From the NCBI GenBank assembly GCA_033239005.1, contig BSQZ01000080.1, forward strand, positions 1,262,501 to 1,326,500: a stretch of 64,000 bases of DNA, written 5' to 3'. Within the stretch, counting starts at the first letter, position 1, and every line of letters starts with the position of its first letter. The stretch comes from Lamellibrachia satsuma (taxonomy: Eukaryota > Annelida > Polychaeta > Sabellida > Siboglinidae). The position numbers were made by a program, and so were the translations under genes. The notes below the pieces were generated by a model. The model was not told where the DNA came from. It ran no database searches and was given only the letters and a program-made list of their open reading frames with translations. Positions 1-12,941 of this stretch are shown one piece after another.

Positions 1-230
1 TCAGATTATTATCTATCATTTTAACAAAAGTATGCACTGCTTTATTAAACTGCCTGCACATTACTTAACCTATTATGACACAACATATGTGAACATCAAC
101 AAACATGATTTTTTACGTGCTAAATGAATTGTGCTGCTGCCTGAGTCACTGTGTATCATTTCAACTAGCCTTTGCTATGACTTCCTGATTTAACATAAAC
201 TGGTGTCCCTGCCTTAATCTTTAACCTTAC

Positions 231-3200
231 CTGTAGGTCATGGCCTCAATGAGAACTGGTCGACTCTGTGTCAAAGATATCTGTCGTGCAGCCTTCGTCA
301 CATTGTACACAGCAAATACATCGTTGCCGTCGACTCTGATTGTGGCAATGCCGTAGCCTGATCCTCTGGAAGCTGGCAGAGAGAACAAGAGAACCAGTTT
401 AGTTCATTTTAGGACTTCATCTGTACCTGGTGCCTGCTGACTTTATGGGATCATGAGATGACAGAACATTGGGTAGGTTGAAAGAAGAAATATTTACCCA
501 CTGTCAATGGGTAATAAACCATTAATTAAGAATTATTACTGTGAACTTGACAATAAGCATAAAGTATTTATAAAGATTATTATTTTAACAAATATTCTGA
601 TAACATGCAATTGCAGGTTTATATTCTCTTAAACACCATAACAAAATTAAAATTGTTAACATCTTGCTATTAACATGACATACAACTGTTATGACAAATC
701 AAAATAACATACCCGTTAAATGACATGTGGTATGCATACAAATTTGCATTACAAACATTCATGAAACAGAGAACAATTCATACTAAGTTTATTTCAGAGA
801 TGGTTACAAAAGATAAATGCTGAGTTGTTTGGCAATAATCATCTTTACAGTTATTTTATTTGTGTTATTATGCTAGATATTTAATCAGAGTCATCATACC
901 ACCATAAAAATGGAATTTAATAAACAAAAATAAAGGAATTTAAAGGAAATTGTAATGGACTTTTAAGAATTTTATAGTTTAAGGAATGTTGTGTCCAACG
1001 CAGGCCTGATATGACTAGTTTCTATCCAAATAAGGCTAGTAAACAGACCAAACTTTTCAGCTAGTCAAATTTAGACAAGACAGGTTCACACAAACTCATA
1101 AGTAAACGACTTATCATTCAACCATGAGACAATGTACAAGATTCACAACTTAGTACTTCTTTGGTGGCAATTTCAGGAAAATTAGCAATTTGCTGGGTGA
1201 AAATAATTGAATTCTGCACATATTAGGGTATTTTTCTTGCCATGAAAAATAATGGAATATTTTCCAAAAATTAAGGCATATCAAAATATGTTAAGAGATT
1301 ACAAAAAATAAATTAATTTCCTTTAAAATAAATCAACAGTATGATCATAGTTAATATGGTTGGAAGGAGGAATGAATTGCCTCACCAATGCCATCCCCTC
1401 TGTACTGGTCGTGTGTCGGAGTAGATATTGCATAGCCGTTGTTACGACTGAAACATGAAATAAAAAATAAATTTCACAAATCAAAGCAAAACATTTTCTA
1501 TAGTTGTCTGGACAAAAATACAGTTTGGTTGAATAGTGTCAATAATTCAATGCTGATGTTTTGGAATTTATAAAATCATATTTTGCATTGAAAATAAATT
1601 TTAATAATTGTAAGGTAACTATTAAAATTAGCTCACTTTAATGTTTCAGGTAGGTATATAATAAAAAAATTCAAATTAGCCAGATGATAAAAAAATGGTT
1701 CCACAGGATACAGTGTCCTACAGAGTTTGTAACTTTTGGAGTTATTCCACTTTATGATCTCATAAAATTAGCATTTTTGTCTATTGAATTTAAGTCCATT
1801 TCTTGTGAACCAGAATTCTGAGGACTATAATTATTTTATTGATATGAAAATAGCAATAGTTTTTTATGTATTGAACATATTGATGTGAAGTAAAAAGGTG
1901 TGTGACCCACAAATGAATGTTAATATTATTTGACCTTGACGTGACCTAATTAGTTTACCTAAATTTCACCTTTGATCTATTTACATGGAGTAATGGCATT
2001 ATTTGGATGTAATTAATTAGTAAATGGGCTTACTAAACTTTTAGGGGATGGAAATTGTCTTCGACTATTATGGACCTGGTAAATCGATATTTTTGGTGAA
2101 CCCTAATTACATTTAACACTTGACCTATTTACATGGATTGATGGGATACTCTAGATGTTATTAAATAGGTAATGGGCGTATTTAACTTTAAATGGAAATA
2201 AATGGTCAACTTATTAACCTGAATACTATTTAACATTGTCACTTATACATTACCTAATTAGTTGACCTACATTTCATACTTGAATTATTTACAGGGCGTA
2301 ATAGCATGGAAATAATGTTGGTGCACCCATGTGGGGGTGTGGGGTGTGAACATAATGATATGTTATGCTTTTAGATTATACTACAGTTGTGAATATTTCA
2401 TCATGTATCATATGCTTTTGAATGACATGCTACAACCTTTTGACAATTAATACATGATGAAATATTCACAACTGTAGTATATTATTTCGATGTGTACATC
2501 TTTTCCTCAGACAATGCCTATCAATGTTCATCATATTTTGTTTATAATTTCTTCCAGGCAAATGTAACAGTGTGCTCCACCATTACATTGTTTATCCTGT
2601 TAGATGTAACAGTGTGCTCCACCGTTACATTGTTTATCCTGTTAGATGTAACAGTGTGCTCCACCGTTACATTGTTTATCCTGTTAGATGAGTGTATTTT
2701 GTACCAATGGCAATAATTTCCATGTGTATGAGTATGTGGTTAACGTAGTCGCCAGCATATTTGTCAAAACCAGAATTTATCACTTCAATGTTGCTCATCG
2801 ATGGACGATGAATCTCAAGCTGCCATTGAGGCAAGGAACAGCTATCCTCAGATGAAGATATATCAGGAACAGTCTTTTTATGATGTTGCAACAGTGCATG
2901 CTGTGTTATCCAAGGTGTTCATCATTTGATTCATTGGCATCAGAACAGCTGATTAAAAAAATTCATATGAATCACAAACTAGCTGAAGTCTGTACACACG
3001 AGTTGCTGTTGAGAACCTTTACCTGTAACGCAAAATACATTTGAATAATGAAATAAATAATTATATCAGATGGTAAAATTTACAAATAACAAAAACACAT
3101 TAAAAACAGTAAATCGTGCACAAACTGGATCTTCTAAAATCTAAGATGTAAAATATTAACCTGAAAAATAAAATAATGATAGTTAAGAAAAAATTCAATT

Positions 3201-6200
3201 CAGGTTATACTAATAGTGTATTGCAGTTGACATAAATGGTCACTGCGAATTAAAATTAACGAAACAAAAAGAGTGGCTGGATAAAAAAGTACAAAATATG
3301 CAAAATTAAAGTTAAAAGTATTTGCAGCTTTAAAAAAAATAAAGTGACTTGGATTTTAATAGCGAGCACTGGAAGGCGACCAACAAGACTGAAAAAAAAA
3401 AATAAAATATTTATATTAACTTATATAAGCAAAACATGCCAGTAAGGCATTGTTAAAATGCAGATATCTCGGATTATGATGGGTTCTTCAAAATATCACT
3501 GACACTGTCGACGACGGCTTCTTAATGCCAAACATACAATTACCGCACACCAGGTCATTGATGTCTGCGTGTTTCTGCTGCGCACAACAAAGACGCACAC
3601 ATCATTGTAAAGATAAGTAATTATACTTCAATGCATATTGGATCATTTAAAATGCTCAAGTAAATTTTATTTACTGAAAGGCAATATTGACCAAGTATTT
3701 AAAACATTGCTTCACACGTAGCCACCGACACTGTTGACGGCGCCTTCCGGATACCAACGGTAGCAAATTAGCATGCACCAAATCATCGTCTGCATTTTCC
3801 TGCTAAACCCCAGCTGTGCACTACAATAATATGCACATCATTTTGAAGCGATTATGCTACAATGCATATTTCATCTTTTCAAATGCTACCTTCGATTATA
3901 TCTACTTTTTAACAAGAATTTGCAACCAAAAACTAACTTACCTCCACAGATTTAGGGAAGTGTCCGGATAAAATTTTTTCCAGGCCCATAATGTAAAGAA
4001 GGCATTCATTGGTTGATATGAAGGTCAACATCCTCAGTCACATCATCTGCATACCAAGTATTTTGGCAGTGTGACGATGTGACACATGAATCACGCCAGC
4101 GGTCCAAAAATGGGTCACGGTCATTTTTGACAACAAAAAGTGATGCTTTCTAGTGGAACTTTATATACCTACCATTAGTTACCTTCTTCAGGAACTGAAC
4201 AATGGGACTTAGTTCTTCTTCTGCTCGCCAGAAATCAGAAAGTCAACACCTATCATGACATATCTGGCAACTAGAAGAACTAAATCCCAGAATTCCGTCC
4301 TTGAAGAAGGCAACAGATGATTGGTGAAACGTTGAAGTGAGTTAACTTGAATAGTTGTGTTATTGAAACATGAGCCATACCAGAAGAACACGACAGGACA
4401 CTCGAGTGTAGCAGCAAAGTTCAATGCAGCATGAAAGTCTCCCTCTGATGCTGCCCCGTCTCCGAAGTAGCACATGACCACCTGACCATTCTGAGCCCGC
4501 TTGAACGCGTAGGCGGCACCTGAGGCTGGCAAACAAACAAATCATTCACTTTTAGTTAGAGGAAGATGTAAACCCATATGCATAGGTGCAAACTCTTATG
4601 GTTTACACATAACTCTCATGGATTTGTGGGGTATGAGACAACCCCAAATGGTTTTGTGCGTTTTGAACAAGGCTTTTCTGCATTTCACGATATGGCCCTC
4701 ATTTGTAAATGCAAATATTTTATAGCTGTGTGCAGTCAGCCAAAGTCCAGCAAGATCCAACTGAATCAATACATCACAGTTTGCATGGCGAGCTCCTTTT
4801 GAGCATGCGGGGAAAACCAGTGAACATAGATAATCTCACATGTTCACTTGCAGTATTACATATTTATGCTACCAGTCTTACAGGTGTCTTACAGGTGTCT
4901 TACAGGTGTCTTACAGGTGTCTTACATGTATATCACAGGTGTCTTACAGGTGTTTTACATGTGCCTTACAGGTGTCTTACATGTGTATTACAGGTGTCTT
5001 ACAGGTGTGCGCCAAACATGGTTGGTCACTATGCACTTGGTACAAAACATATGCTCTTGTTTCTGACTGCTTTTCACTAGATAGCATGCAAATTTCTTGA
5101 TTTATTTAGTGAAGAAAAACCATGTGACAAAATGTCAGTCACCATGCAAATGTGTTTGTGTTTATAATGGCCACTAATTTATGTAAGCAATTGTGAATCA
5201 AAGATATGAGCGGTATGCATTTATGTTTCACATGACAATGATGCAGCCAAAACTGGAATGAATACAATACACTTGGAAAAACAAGAAATACAATATTTTT
5301 CTAAAATGCTAGCAATGTGAGAATAAAAAAACAGAATTGAAGGACGCATGACACAGAGATGACACACATGGAAAATGAACTCTTAATAAGCCAATGTCAA
5401 CATGCCATCTGGAGCTAACTGTATTTATCAAACAATATAGTTGTGCGTAATAATACGATGCAGTCAGGATACTGAAATTACCTTGAGGTAACTGTGTTGC
5501 CAGGGGCGATGAAATAGTGACAAAATGGAGGTCAGTGCTGCCGTAGTGGACTGGCATCTGTCGTCCTTTCCCCTTGTCAGACACATTGCCATAGCATTGG
5601 TCCATGAAGTTATCCAAAGTAAAGCCACGCCACATCAACACACCTGAGCAGAATGACTTATGTTGTAAAAGACAAACTATTGGAATAGTTTCAGTGAAAG
5701 TTTCTTACTGTTGTAAGTTCAAAATATGGCAATAGATGATATTCGCAGTGCATGCGCATATATATTTTTGACATCTCACAACCATAATTCCCTACAGTGC
5801 GCAGTCACAAAATGTTTGTGGCTTCATTATTAGCCAACAGGTGTTGTACTGTCAAGAAACTAAACACAAAAATATTTTAAAATCGCTTCCTTGCTGAAAC
5901 ACTGCAAACATACAGGTGCAAATATATTTGTATTTTATCTACATCCAGCCTGATGCTAGCAAACCAGCATCTCTGCTACCTTCCTACACAAAATACAGAA
6001 GAAGAATAAAAGATTGACAGCCATAAAAGTCTAGTGCAATATTATTGTCCACTGGTCTGTTTGATAGCAAAATAAAAGTATAAAATACAATCTCATACTG
6101 TGTTTATCTGATTCACCTTTAGTGTTTTCAGTGGTAACAACGCATACAGGGAAGCTAACTTACCCGACTCACGGTACTGAGCGAATATAAGGTCACTGGG

Positions 6201-9200
6201 GTGAAGGCCAGCTGCTGACCCTATCTGTGTGCCTTCTTCCCCATAGTTGGTCATATAGAAAGATATCCGCCCTTGTCTTTGTGCGTCGTAGAGAATACGG
6301 TCCATTGTGTTGAGCAGTGTCATACATTGGTACATTTTCAAGCATGTCTCCTTGTCTAACTACAATGTAAAAATGAGTGCTAAATCGCTTGTCTAAATAT
6401 ATGGTATATTACTCACTTACTTAATCCTCTTCATGCGGAAGTGCACATAAGGCTGACACCAGAGCACGCCACTGCAGTCTGTCTCTTGATCCTTTCTTGA
6501 GCTTCCCCCAGGTCAGGTTATGTTCTTATAATTGCACGCTCCAATGGTTTCTTTCAGTCTTCCTCTCACCCGTTTTCCATCTGGTGTCCAATTGAGGACT
6601 ACTGCTGCCTACTGTATTCTCAAGACATGGCCAATCCACTGCCATCTGCATCGTTTTATCTCCAATGTCATGGGCTGGGTTAATGTTCTTATGTGGAGTT
6701 CTCCACTGGAGATAGTGTTAGGCCAGAATGTCTTGAGTATTTTGCAAAGGCATCTGTTCTGAAAGACTTCAAGCCTGTGGTTGATAGTCTTTGTCATTTT
6801 CCAGGATTTTGATCCATAAAGGAGGATACTAAGAACATTGCTCTTGAAAAGGCGTATTTTCATTTTCTGATAAATTCTGCCAGATTTCCAGATGTTTCCG
6901 AGTGAAGCAAATGCTTGGCCAGCTTTTGACAGTCTTGCGCATATTTCTCTTTCAGAACTTCCATCAGCAGTCATCTTGGATCCCAGGTCCGTGAACTCCT
7001 CCACCTCTTCAATGTTTTCTCCTTGTAGTTTTATTGGTTCGTTTCTCTTGCTATTCATCCTCATATACTTGGTCTTTGTTATACTGGCTTTGAGTCCAAT
7101 ATTTTGTATGGTGGTGGAAAGCTTTTCTGTCTTTGACTGCATGTCCGAGAGGCAGTGGAATGTTAGGCAGATGTCATCTGCAAAGTCCAGATCCTCTAGC
7201 TGAGGTGTCAGCATCCATGTAATCCCTCTCCTCCCTACACTTTCTATATGGTATATTACACCATATTAAATTAGGCAACCCATGGCCTGTGCAACTTTGG
7301 ACTAATCAGATTTAAATTTAAAACCTTTTTAAAACATATACTTCGAAAAATTAAGACCTTTTTTCAAAACAAATTTAATATAAAATTATTTTTTTCAAAT
7401 GCCCTCTAGGAACCTTTTATTTATTTGGTGATCAAACTGTTTCATTTGATTAAAGAAGTAAACTGCTACTTGATACACACTACACACTACACACTAGTAC
7501 ACAGTCAATTACACCTTTCTTGAATTACAACCTACGGCCTAGTTTAGTGAATTCAAATTTAAAGGGAATAAAAACAATGATTACTTGAGATCCTTAAAAA
7601 CAATGATTACTTGAGATCCTTAAAAACAACGATTACTTGAGATCCTTAAAAACAACGATTACTTGAGATCCTTAAAAACAACGATTACTTGAGATCCTTA
7701 AAAACAACGATTACTTGAGATCCTTAAAAACAACGATTACTTGAGATCCTTAAAAACAACGATTACTTGAGATCCTTAAAAACAACGATTACTTGTGATC
7801 CTTAAAAACAACGATTACTTGAGATCCTTAAAAACAACGATTACTTGAGATCCTTAAAAACAACGATTACTTGAGATCCTTAAAAACAACGATTACTTGA
7901 GATCCTTAAAAACAACGATTACTTGAGATCCTTAAAAACAACGATTACTTGAGATCCTTAAAAACAACGATTACTTGAGATCCTTAAAAACAACGATTAC
8001 TTGAGATCCTAAAAAACAATGATTACTTGAGATCCTTAAAAACAACGATTACTTGAGATCCTTAAAAACAATGATTACTTGAGATCCTTAAAAACAATGA
8101 TTACTTGAGATCCTTAAAAACAATGATTACTTGAGATCCTTAAAAACAATGATTACTTGAGATCCTTAAAAACAATGATTACTTGAGATCCTTAAAAACA
8201 ATGATTACTTGAGATCCTTAAAAACAATGATTACTTGAGATCCTTAAAAACAATGATTACTTGAGATCCTTAAAAACAATGATTACTTGAGATCATATTA
8301 TATTACATCTTGTAGTATACTTCCATTTCCACAACACCGACACATTCATTAGAATTCAATTAATTAATAATTCCAAATAATACTCTCGGCCTGCCTCGAT
8401 TATGCATATTTACCCAGTGATTGTCGGCAAGCTTCAATTTGGCATCACTGATGACAAGGAAGTGCTACATGGCCGGGCCTTTCATTTCATTCACCACACC
8501 ATTGACCATGAAAGCGGTTGTTTAGAAGCAAGCATCAGAATCTTTATTGTGCGGCATTCGATTGTAATGCAAACAATTGTAAGAAAATACTAACAATAAA
8601 GTAACATGTAGTTTTATGTCTAAGTTCCCTATGGAGCCAAGTTTTTTCAAAAAAGCAAACTTCAAGCCGACAAAACACAGCTGGTTTTGCTCGCTTCGAG
8701 AAAACTTGTTTTGACTGCGATCCGGACCAGAGAAGATGGCAGCCCTGGGTTATCCTGGTGTTAAAATCTTTTTGAAAGAGGATGTTGTGCCAACATTATT
8801 CCCTGTAGTGGAAGCTATATTGATGCCGTCAATCCATAGAACACAGGCATTGGCATGGGCATCGACGACCATGGTCCACCTGAGATTGAAGTGAGGTATC
8901 AGCACAGATACAGGTGATGTCAGCCCTCAGTGAATTCAGACAGCATTCTTTGGAGACTTTGACCCGCAACTCTGGTGACTTCGCCCTCAGAACACAATGG
9001 GCATAGCGATCTCAGTCCAAACAATTGTGTATCGAGCACATGAAGCTTAATGTGTGTCTTACTGTGAATAAAGCATATATTCTCTGATTTGTTCATTGAT
9101 TTACTTCCACATTGACCCTCAATTGTTACTTTGTAACCGCTTTTATAGCTTTTGCTTCTTTTCGTATAAAATACGGTGCTATGTTTTACCATTTTAACAC

Positions 9201-11568
9201 ACACAGTAGGTCATTAGAACTTACACAATTCATTGTATCCTTAAAATTTATATCACATAATATATTACACCAAAAAACTATAATTATTATAAAAAGTTGA
9301 ATAACTTAAATAAATGAAATTACAATTATCGTAACATCTTGTTTCTGTATTTTTAGATTTTCATGCGTTACCCCTCTTCAGGGGAAATTGTCCCCAGAAA
9401 TTTGCTAAATTCAATCAAATACAGATTTTTTTAATGTGAAGCATGGTCTTTTATTCACCTCAGGCACCGAAATCATATCAGCCGAATTCACCTCCCATTC
9501 AAGCCATTTTGAACTGACCGGCTTCATGCAGGTGGCAGTTGGGCCGAATGTCAGCGCTACTCCTGCTATTGCGATCGTTACATTTTACTTTTTATTCTGG
9601 AAAATTGACATCACCACCACTCGCCAAAGTAATGCAAGTGAAACTATGCTGAAGCATTGCATATAAACCACTAACTGAATGAAAATATGTGTCATCAGAA
9701 GACTCAGCTAGCAGTACTTAGCACTGTCACTTATGAAAGCAACAAAGGCATTTTATGGCTAACTGATGAATGACCCTTTCATTATGGGCTTACTGGACTT
9801 CCTGGCTTAATTAAACAAACACAAGGATTATGGCCTGACTGGTAACTAGTACAACTATGGATATGAACTTGGGGTTTCTGACTGGGAAAAGAATAAAAAA
9901 TGCCGCCTCTTGAAGCGAAGCCTTTGTGGCTTCAGTGCATTCAATGTGCAGAAAAGTGATCCATGGTGTAAATTTGTGAAAACTCATCAATACCAAGTAG
10001 GTAAAAATTAAACCACATCTACTAAATGTAACAATAATAATTATTACAAACGAGGGGCTATTACATTGCAATTAATATAATGGTCATTGCAATAGAATTT
10101 ACATAATTAAAGTGTTTTTAGTGATCCTGCATTAGAAAACCTATATAACTCAGCTGAGATGCATTCAAGAACATAAACTTTAAACCAAAATTTGATTCAT
10201 ATGCAGGTAAAACAATTTGCTACCATACTTTTTGAAATTATTGTTGTAGTTGTTAATGATTTGATAAAATAAGAAATTAAATAATTTTCACAATTGCACA
10301 TTGAGAAAGTACTCGGATATACTCGTAACGTACTCGTAAAATGTGATCTGAGTACATTGACCATGAGTACGAGTACATGACCATAATTTCTATGAGTACG
10401 AGTATTTAAGAAATGTACTTGAGTACACGAGTACTTCGGCCCCAGGTCTGGTGATCACTCATCTTATTAACTTTGAATTTTATGTGGGCTTTGCGAGTTA
10501 GATGCACTAAACATCTAATTTTACCTATAAATACATTTTTCTGTTAAATTTTTCTTTTTGTATATAATACATACAATATTAAACTTTGCCAATCATTTTT
10601 TTAAATTAATTTAATTTGTGTTGCATACTGCCTTTTGATTACAATTACCGCAAAAGTGACAAATTAATTTAATTTGAAACATTCTATAAAATAGCTGATA
10701 GGTTTATTAAACATTTTGGATGTCACCTTTAAATATAGACTTACCTGCGGGTCTTCGTTTGCATCTATGACATTTCCTTTATTATCCATGACGCGGTAAA
10801 CTGGAATTGGGTCACTTTGGTCTGGCTCCAACACCTCCAGTTTCTGAGTGTAACTACATTTTGTGCCTGGGAAGAACTGGTCATCCAGTGCCAGCACTTT
10901 GGAGGACACACTGAAGTTCTGGAAGAAAATGATCTCACAGGTGATGTCAACAACAGAGCATAAAATCCAATAACAACAGTAAGTACATAATTAATATAGA
11001 TTAATTATCGTTACAACATATTCACTTTGAAGTGAATAAATAATAAAAAATGTTATTCAAGAAAAATCACTGACTCATGAATTGAAGTAAAATGTTACAA
11101 GTACACAATGAATGTCTTCATACTAGCATCGTAAGGGGCCATCCATGAAGTATGTCATGCTCAAGGGGTGTTCAGGTAAGCATTATGAAGGGTGAAGTCT
11201 GGAATGGCACACAAAAAGTTTGCAAACTTGGTAAAAAATAAATGTGCCATATTCAACCTGTTAAGCCACGCCCTGATTAGCACACACTTTTTTTTTAATC
11301 AGCCTAAGGCTAAGCTAAGCCCTAAGTCCTAGACAGAGCTTGGACAGGCTAGTTAGTAGTTCGCTTGGTTAAGAATAGAGATCTTTATTAGAGTTGACCT
11401 TGTACAGCTACTGAGTTATAAGTAAGGTGAATTATGACAGCTAACACAATCGACAGTTGTAATACTAACTCTGGCATTATTATTAGATGACACCTGTCTA
11501 GACTGCGCAGCAAGTTTGGCGAAAGTTCCAATATTTCGTCGTAAACACCATCTGCACGCCGCACTCAT
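231..11568 (-). CDS. BCKDHA: 2-oxoisovalerate dehydrogenase E1 alpha subunit, 7 exons, 3' end outside window
   Basis: Alpha subunit of the mitochondrial branched-chain keto-acid dehydrogenase E1, which performs TPP-dependent decarboxylation of the keto acids of Leu, Ile and Val in the matrix. Exons, read right to left: 11568-11494 (ATG), 10918-10745, 6359-6164, 5643-5482, 4525-4381, 1447-1386, 372-231. All borders are GT/AG and phases agree, giving about 318 residues. Exon 1 encodes a 25-residue, Arg-containing, acid-free start ([16 protein letters not shown]...) that fits a mitochondrial presequence. Signature blocks are [25 protein letters not shown] and [12 protein letters not shown]. The TPP motif runs from GDG (about residues 224-226) to NN (253-254), followed by NGYAISTPT and [13 protein letters not shown]. 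Exon 7 ends after MTY with a split Arg codon, so the C-terminal part, including the family's phosphorylation loop, lies left of base 1. No stop or frameshift interrupts the exons. The longest intron (6360-10744) holds a LINE and a 26-bp minisatellite. Confidence 0.95.
2377..2481. repeat. foldback (inverted) repeat, 32-bp arms
   Basis: Positions 2377-2408 and 2450-2481 are perfect reverse complements (arm begins TATACTACAGTTGTGAATAT), separated by a 41-base loop. It lies in a BCKDHA intron. It could be a miniature inverted-repeat transposon remnant; no target duplication was recognised. Confidence 0.75.
2561..2690. repeat. 42-bp tandem repeat, 3 copies
   Basis: Three near-identical units, each containing GTAACAGTGTGCTCCACC followed by TTACATTGTTTATCCTGTT. 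They lie in a BCKDHA intron. The small open frames across them follow from the unit being a multiple of three. Confidence 0.85.
3490..3895. repeat. diverged direct duplication (about 235-bp offset)
   Basis: Segments around 3490-3665 and 3725-3895 share an ordered series of words: GACACTGT.GACG, then a match to TCATCGTCTGC/TCATTGATGTCTGC, then CACATCATT.T.AAG, then CAATGCATATT.. CATTT with AAATGCT. This is an old tandem duplication in the intron between the 4525 and 1447 exons of BCKDHA. Its function is unknown. Confidence 0.5.
4875..5009. repeat. 11-bp minisatellite, about 12 copies
   Basis: Tandem units of CTTACAGGTGT, with variants CTTACATGTAT and TTTACATGTGC, in the BCKDHA intron between the 5643-5482 and 4525-4381 exons. 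On the sense (minus) strand each unit contains CTGTAAG, which resembles a 5' splice site. Confidence 0.85.
6413..7244 (-). mobile_element. 5'-truncated non-LTR retrotransposon (LINE), 3' RT fragment
   Basis: The minus strand reads [15 protein letters not shown] (palm with FADD box), then [41 protein letters not shown] and RWQWIGHVL. It ends [16 protein letters not shown], stop, with a short (TAAG/TGAG)n tail. This is the same family as the 56813-58528 copy, whose end is [17 protein letters not shown] perfect 15-bp target duplication, TATATGGTATATTAC, lies at 6398-6412 and 7245-7259, which defines the insertion exactly. The copy is truncated to the RT C-terminal half and broken near its end. 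The LINE clade was not assigned. Confidence 0.92.
7577..8294. repeat. 26-bp minisatellite, about 27 copies
   Basis: Units of GATTACTTGAGATCCTTAAA followed by AACAAC or AACAAT. The two variants are blocked: mostly AACAAT at both ends and AACAAC in the middle. It lies in the long BCKDHA intron. Confidence 0.95.
8296..10744. other. intronic sequence of BCKDHA without recognised gene
   Basis: Only short unrelated open frames were seen (for example 8402-8593 plus, 8920-9204 minus), none resembling a known family. Around 10310-10440 there is a cluster of GAGTAC/CTCGTA words, probably a decayed simple repeat. Confidence 0.5.
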
Positions 11569-12304
11569 ACTGACAGCTGCTGTGAACTATGTCATGTAAG
11601 TAGGGCAGACAGACATTTGCGCCATCTCGGGGAAAGGTGTTGAATGTTGAGCGCGCTAATATTCGCTAGGTGGCGTGCTCACCGTCTTCGAAGCGGAGCG
11701 GAAGTTACGTCAACTCAACTTGTTTCGGAAATAGAAAGCCATAAATGGTTCCACGAAGATCACACAAAACAGGATGCCTAGACTGAAATGCAAGTTTTTT
11801 GTAAAATGTTAAGGGCTACACTGCCCACTTATAGCATACTCGAGTAGATAATACGGGGATTCTTGTGCTCTTTGATGCAGCGTCAGCGATTATCGCCAGT
11901 ACTAGTACTGAGAGTGACAGACACGGAATTATTGACTGTCACGTTGGGCGTTGACAGATCGATACACGATAACAGATGATCAAACCAGTCATACAGTCTT
12001 ATACTGCCTTATTATAACTATAGGGTAATATTGAGCTGAATCTGATAGGGCCCTTTTTATTTCGGCTAATATTTAATTCTTATTTAACAACATAATTTGA
12101 GTTAGTACACAAAGAAAGTAAAAGGCTAAACCTGACAAAAACTTAAAAAGGCAGATATGAAATATTATGTTTTATGACACTTGCGGTCCAAATATCGCTG
12201 CAGATTACGACACAGCTTCCGTGGTTATCACGCAGCATGCAATAACTGCCTGGCTTATAGTGGTATTGGCTATTGCACAATTAGCTATTTAACGATTAAC
12301 GCTA

Positions 12305-12442
12305 ATCTAAATTCTATTGGGTGAGGATAAATTCCCAGAGAAGTCAAATTGGTTACTTGGTATTGGAATGAACTGGTCTGACAGTGGGTGAAATGTAAAG
12401 TGTTCTTGATGGGTCCTAAGGACTGGATACTGTGCTATATAA
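12305..12442 (+). mobile_element. SINE 3'-half fragment
   Basis: Shares with the 15150-15412 SINE the ordered words CCCAGAGAAGT, TTGGAATGAAC, GGTGAAATGT, GGACTGGATAC and CTATGTAAAA/CTATATAAAA. Only the tRNA-unrelated body is present. Confidence 0.6.
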
Positions 12443-12444
12443 AA

Positions 12445-12644
12445 GTAAATGAGTACACTAGAGTAAGTGAGTTCCCTAGAGTGAGTACAGTCAGTACACT
12501 AGAGGAAGTGAGTTCCCTAGAGTGAGTACAGTCAGTACACTAGAGTAAGTGAGTTCCCTAGAGTGAGTACAGTCAGTACACTAGAGGAAGTGAGTTCCCT
12601 AGAGTGAGTACAGTCAGTACACTAGAGTAAGTGAGTACACTACA
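12445..12644. repeat. 41-bp minisatellite with 82-bp alternation
   Basis: Units carry AGTACACTAGAG, AAGTGAGTTCCCTAGAGTGA and GTACAGTC. Alternate copies read AGAGTAAGTG and AGAGGAAGTG, giving an 82-bp higher-order unit. It lies upstream of DESI2. Confidence 0.9.
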
Positions 12645-12941
12645 ATTATGTTTACATCTTTTACTTCCCCTGGCATAGACACCAGATGGAAGGAACCTGC
12701 AGCTTTTTGTTTCTCATTCAAATAACACTTGGCAAAGTGGGGTGAATGAAATTGCCCAATTTTTGAAACAGCATTTTATGTGGCAACCTACACTTGGTGG
12801 TGGGAATGGTAATTTTACTCATGATGTTTCTACATGTTTGCAGCTTGTGTAGTTATTCTTTATCTTTGTGTTTCAGAATTGAACCCCCAAAAATTTTTTT
12901 AATAGTGACAGGCAGCACAAATTGAACCAGTGGCATTTATA

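Larger units (their letters stand above)
11569..12941. promoter_or_regulatory. divergent intergenic region between BCKDHA and DESI2
   Basis: About 1.4 kb separates the BCKDHA start codon (minus) from the DESI2 start codon (plus). The part near 11490-11720 is richer in CG dinucleotides than its surroundings, as expected for the BCKDHA 5' UTR and core promoter. No TATA box was assigned. The DESI2-proximal part is invaded by a SINE fragment and a 41-bp minisatellite. A non-coding 5' exon for DESI2 may exist but could not be identified. Confidence 0.4.
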
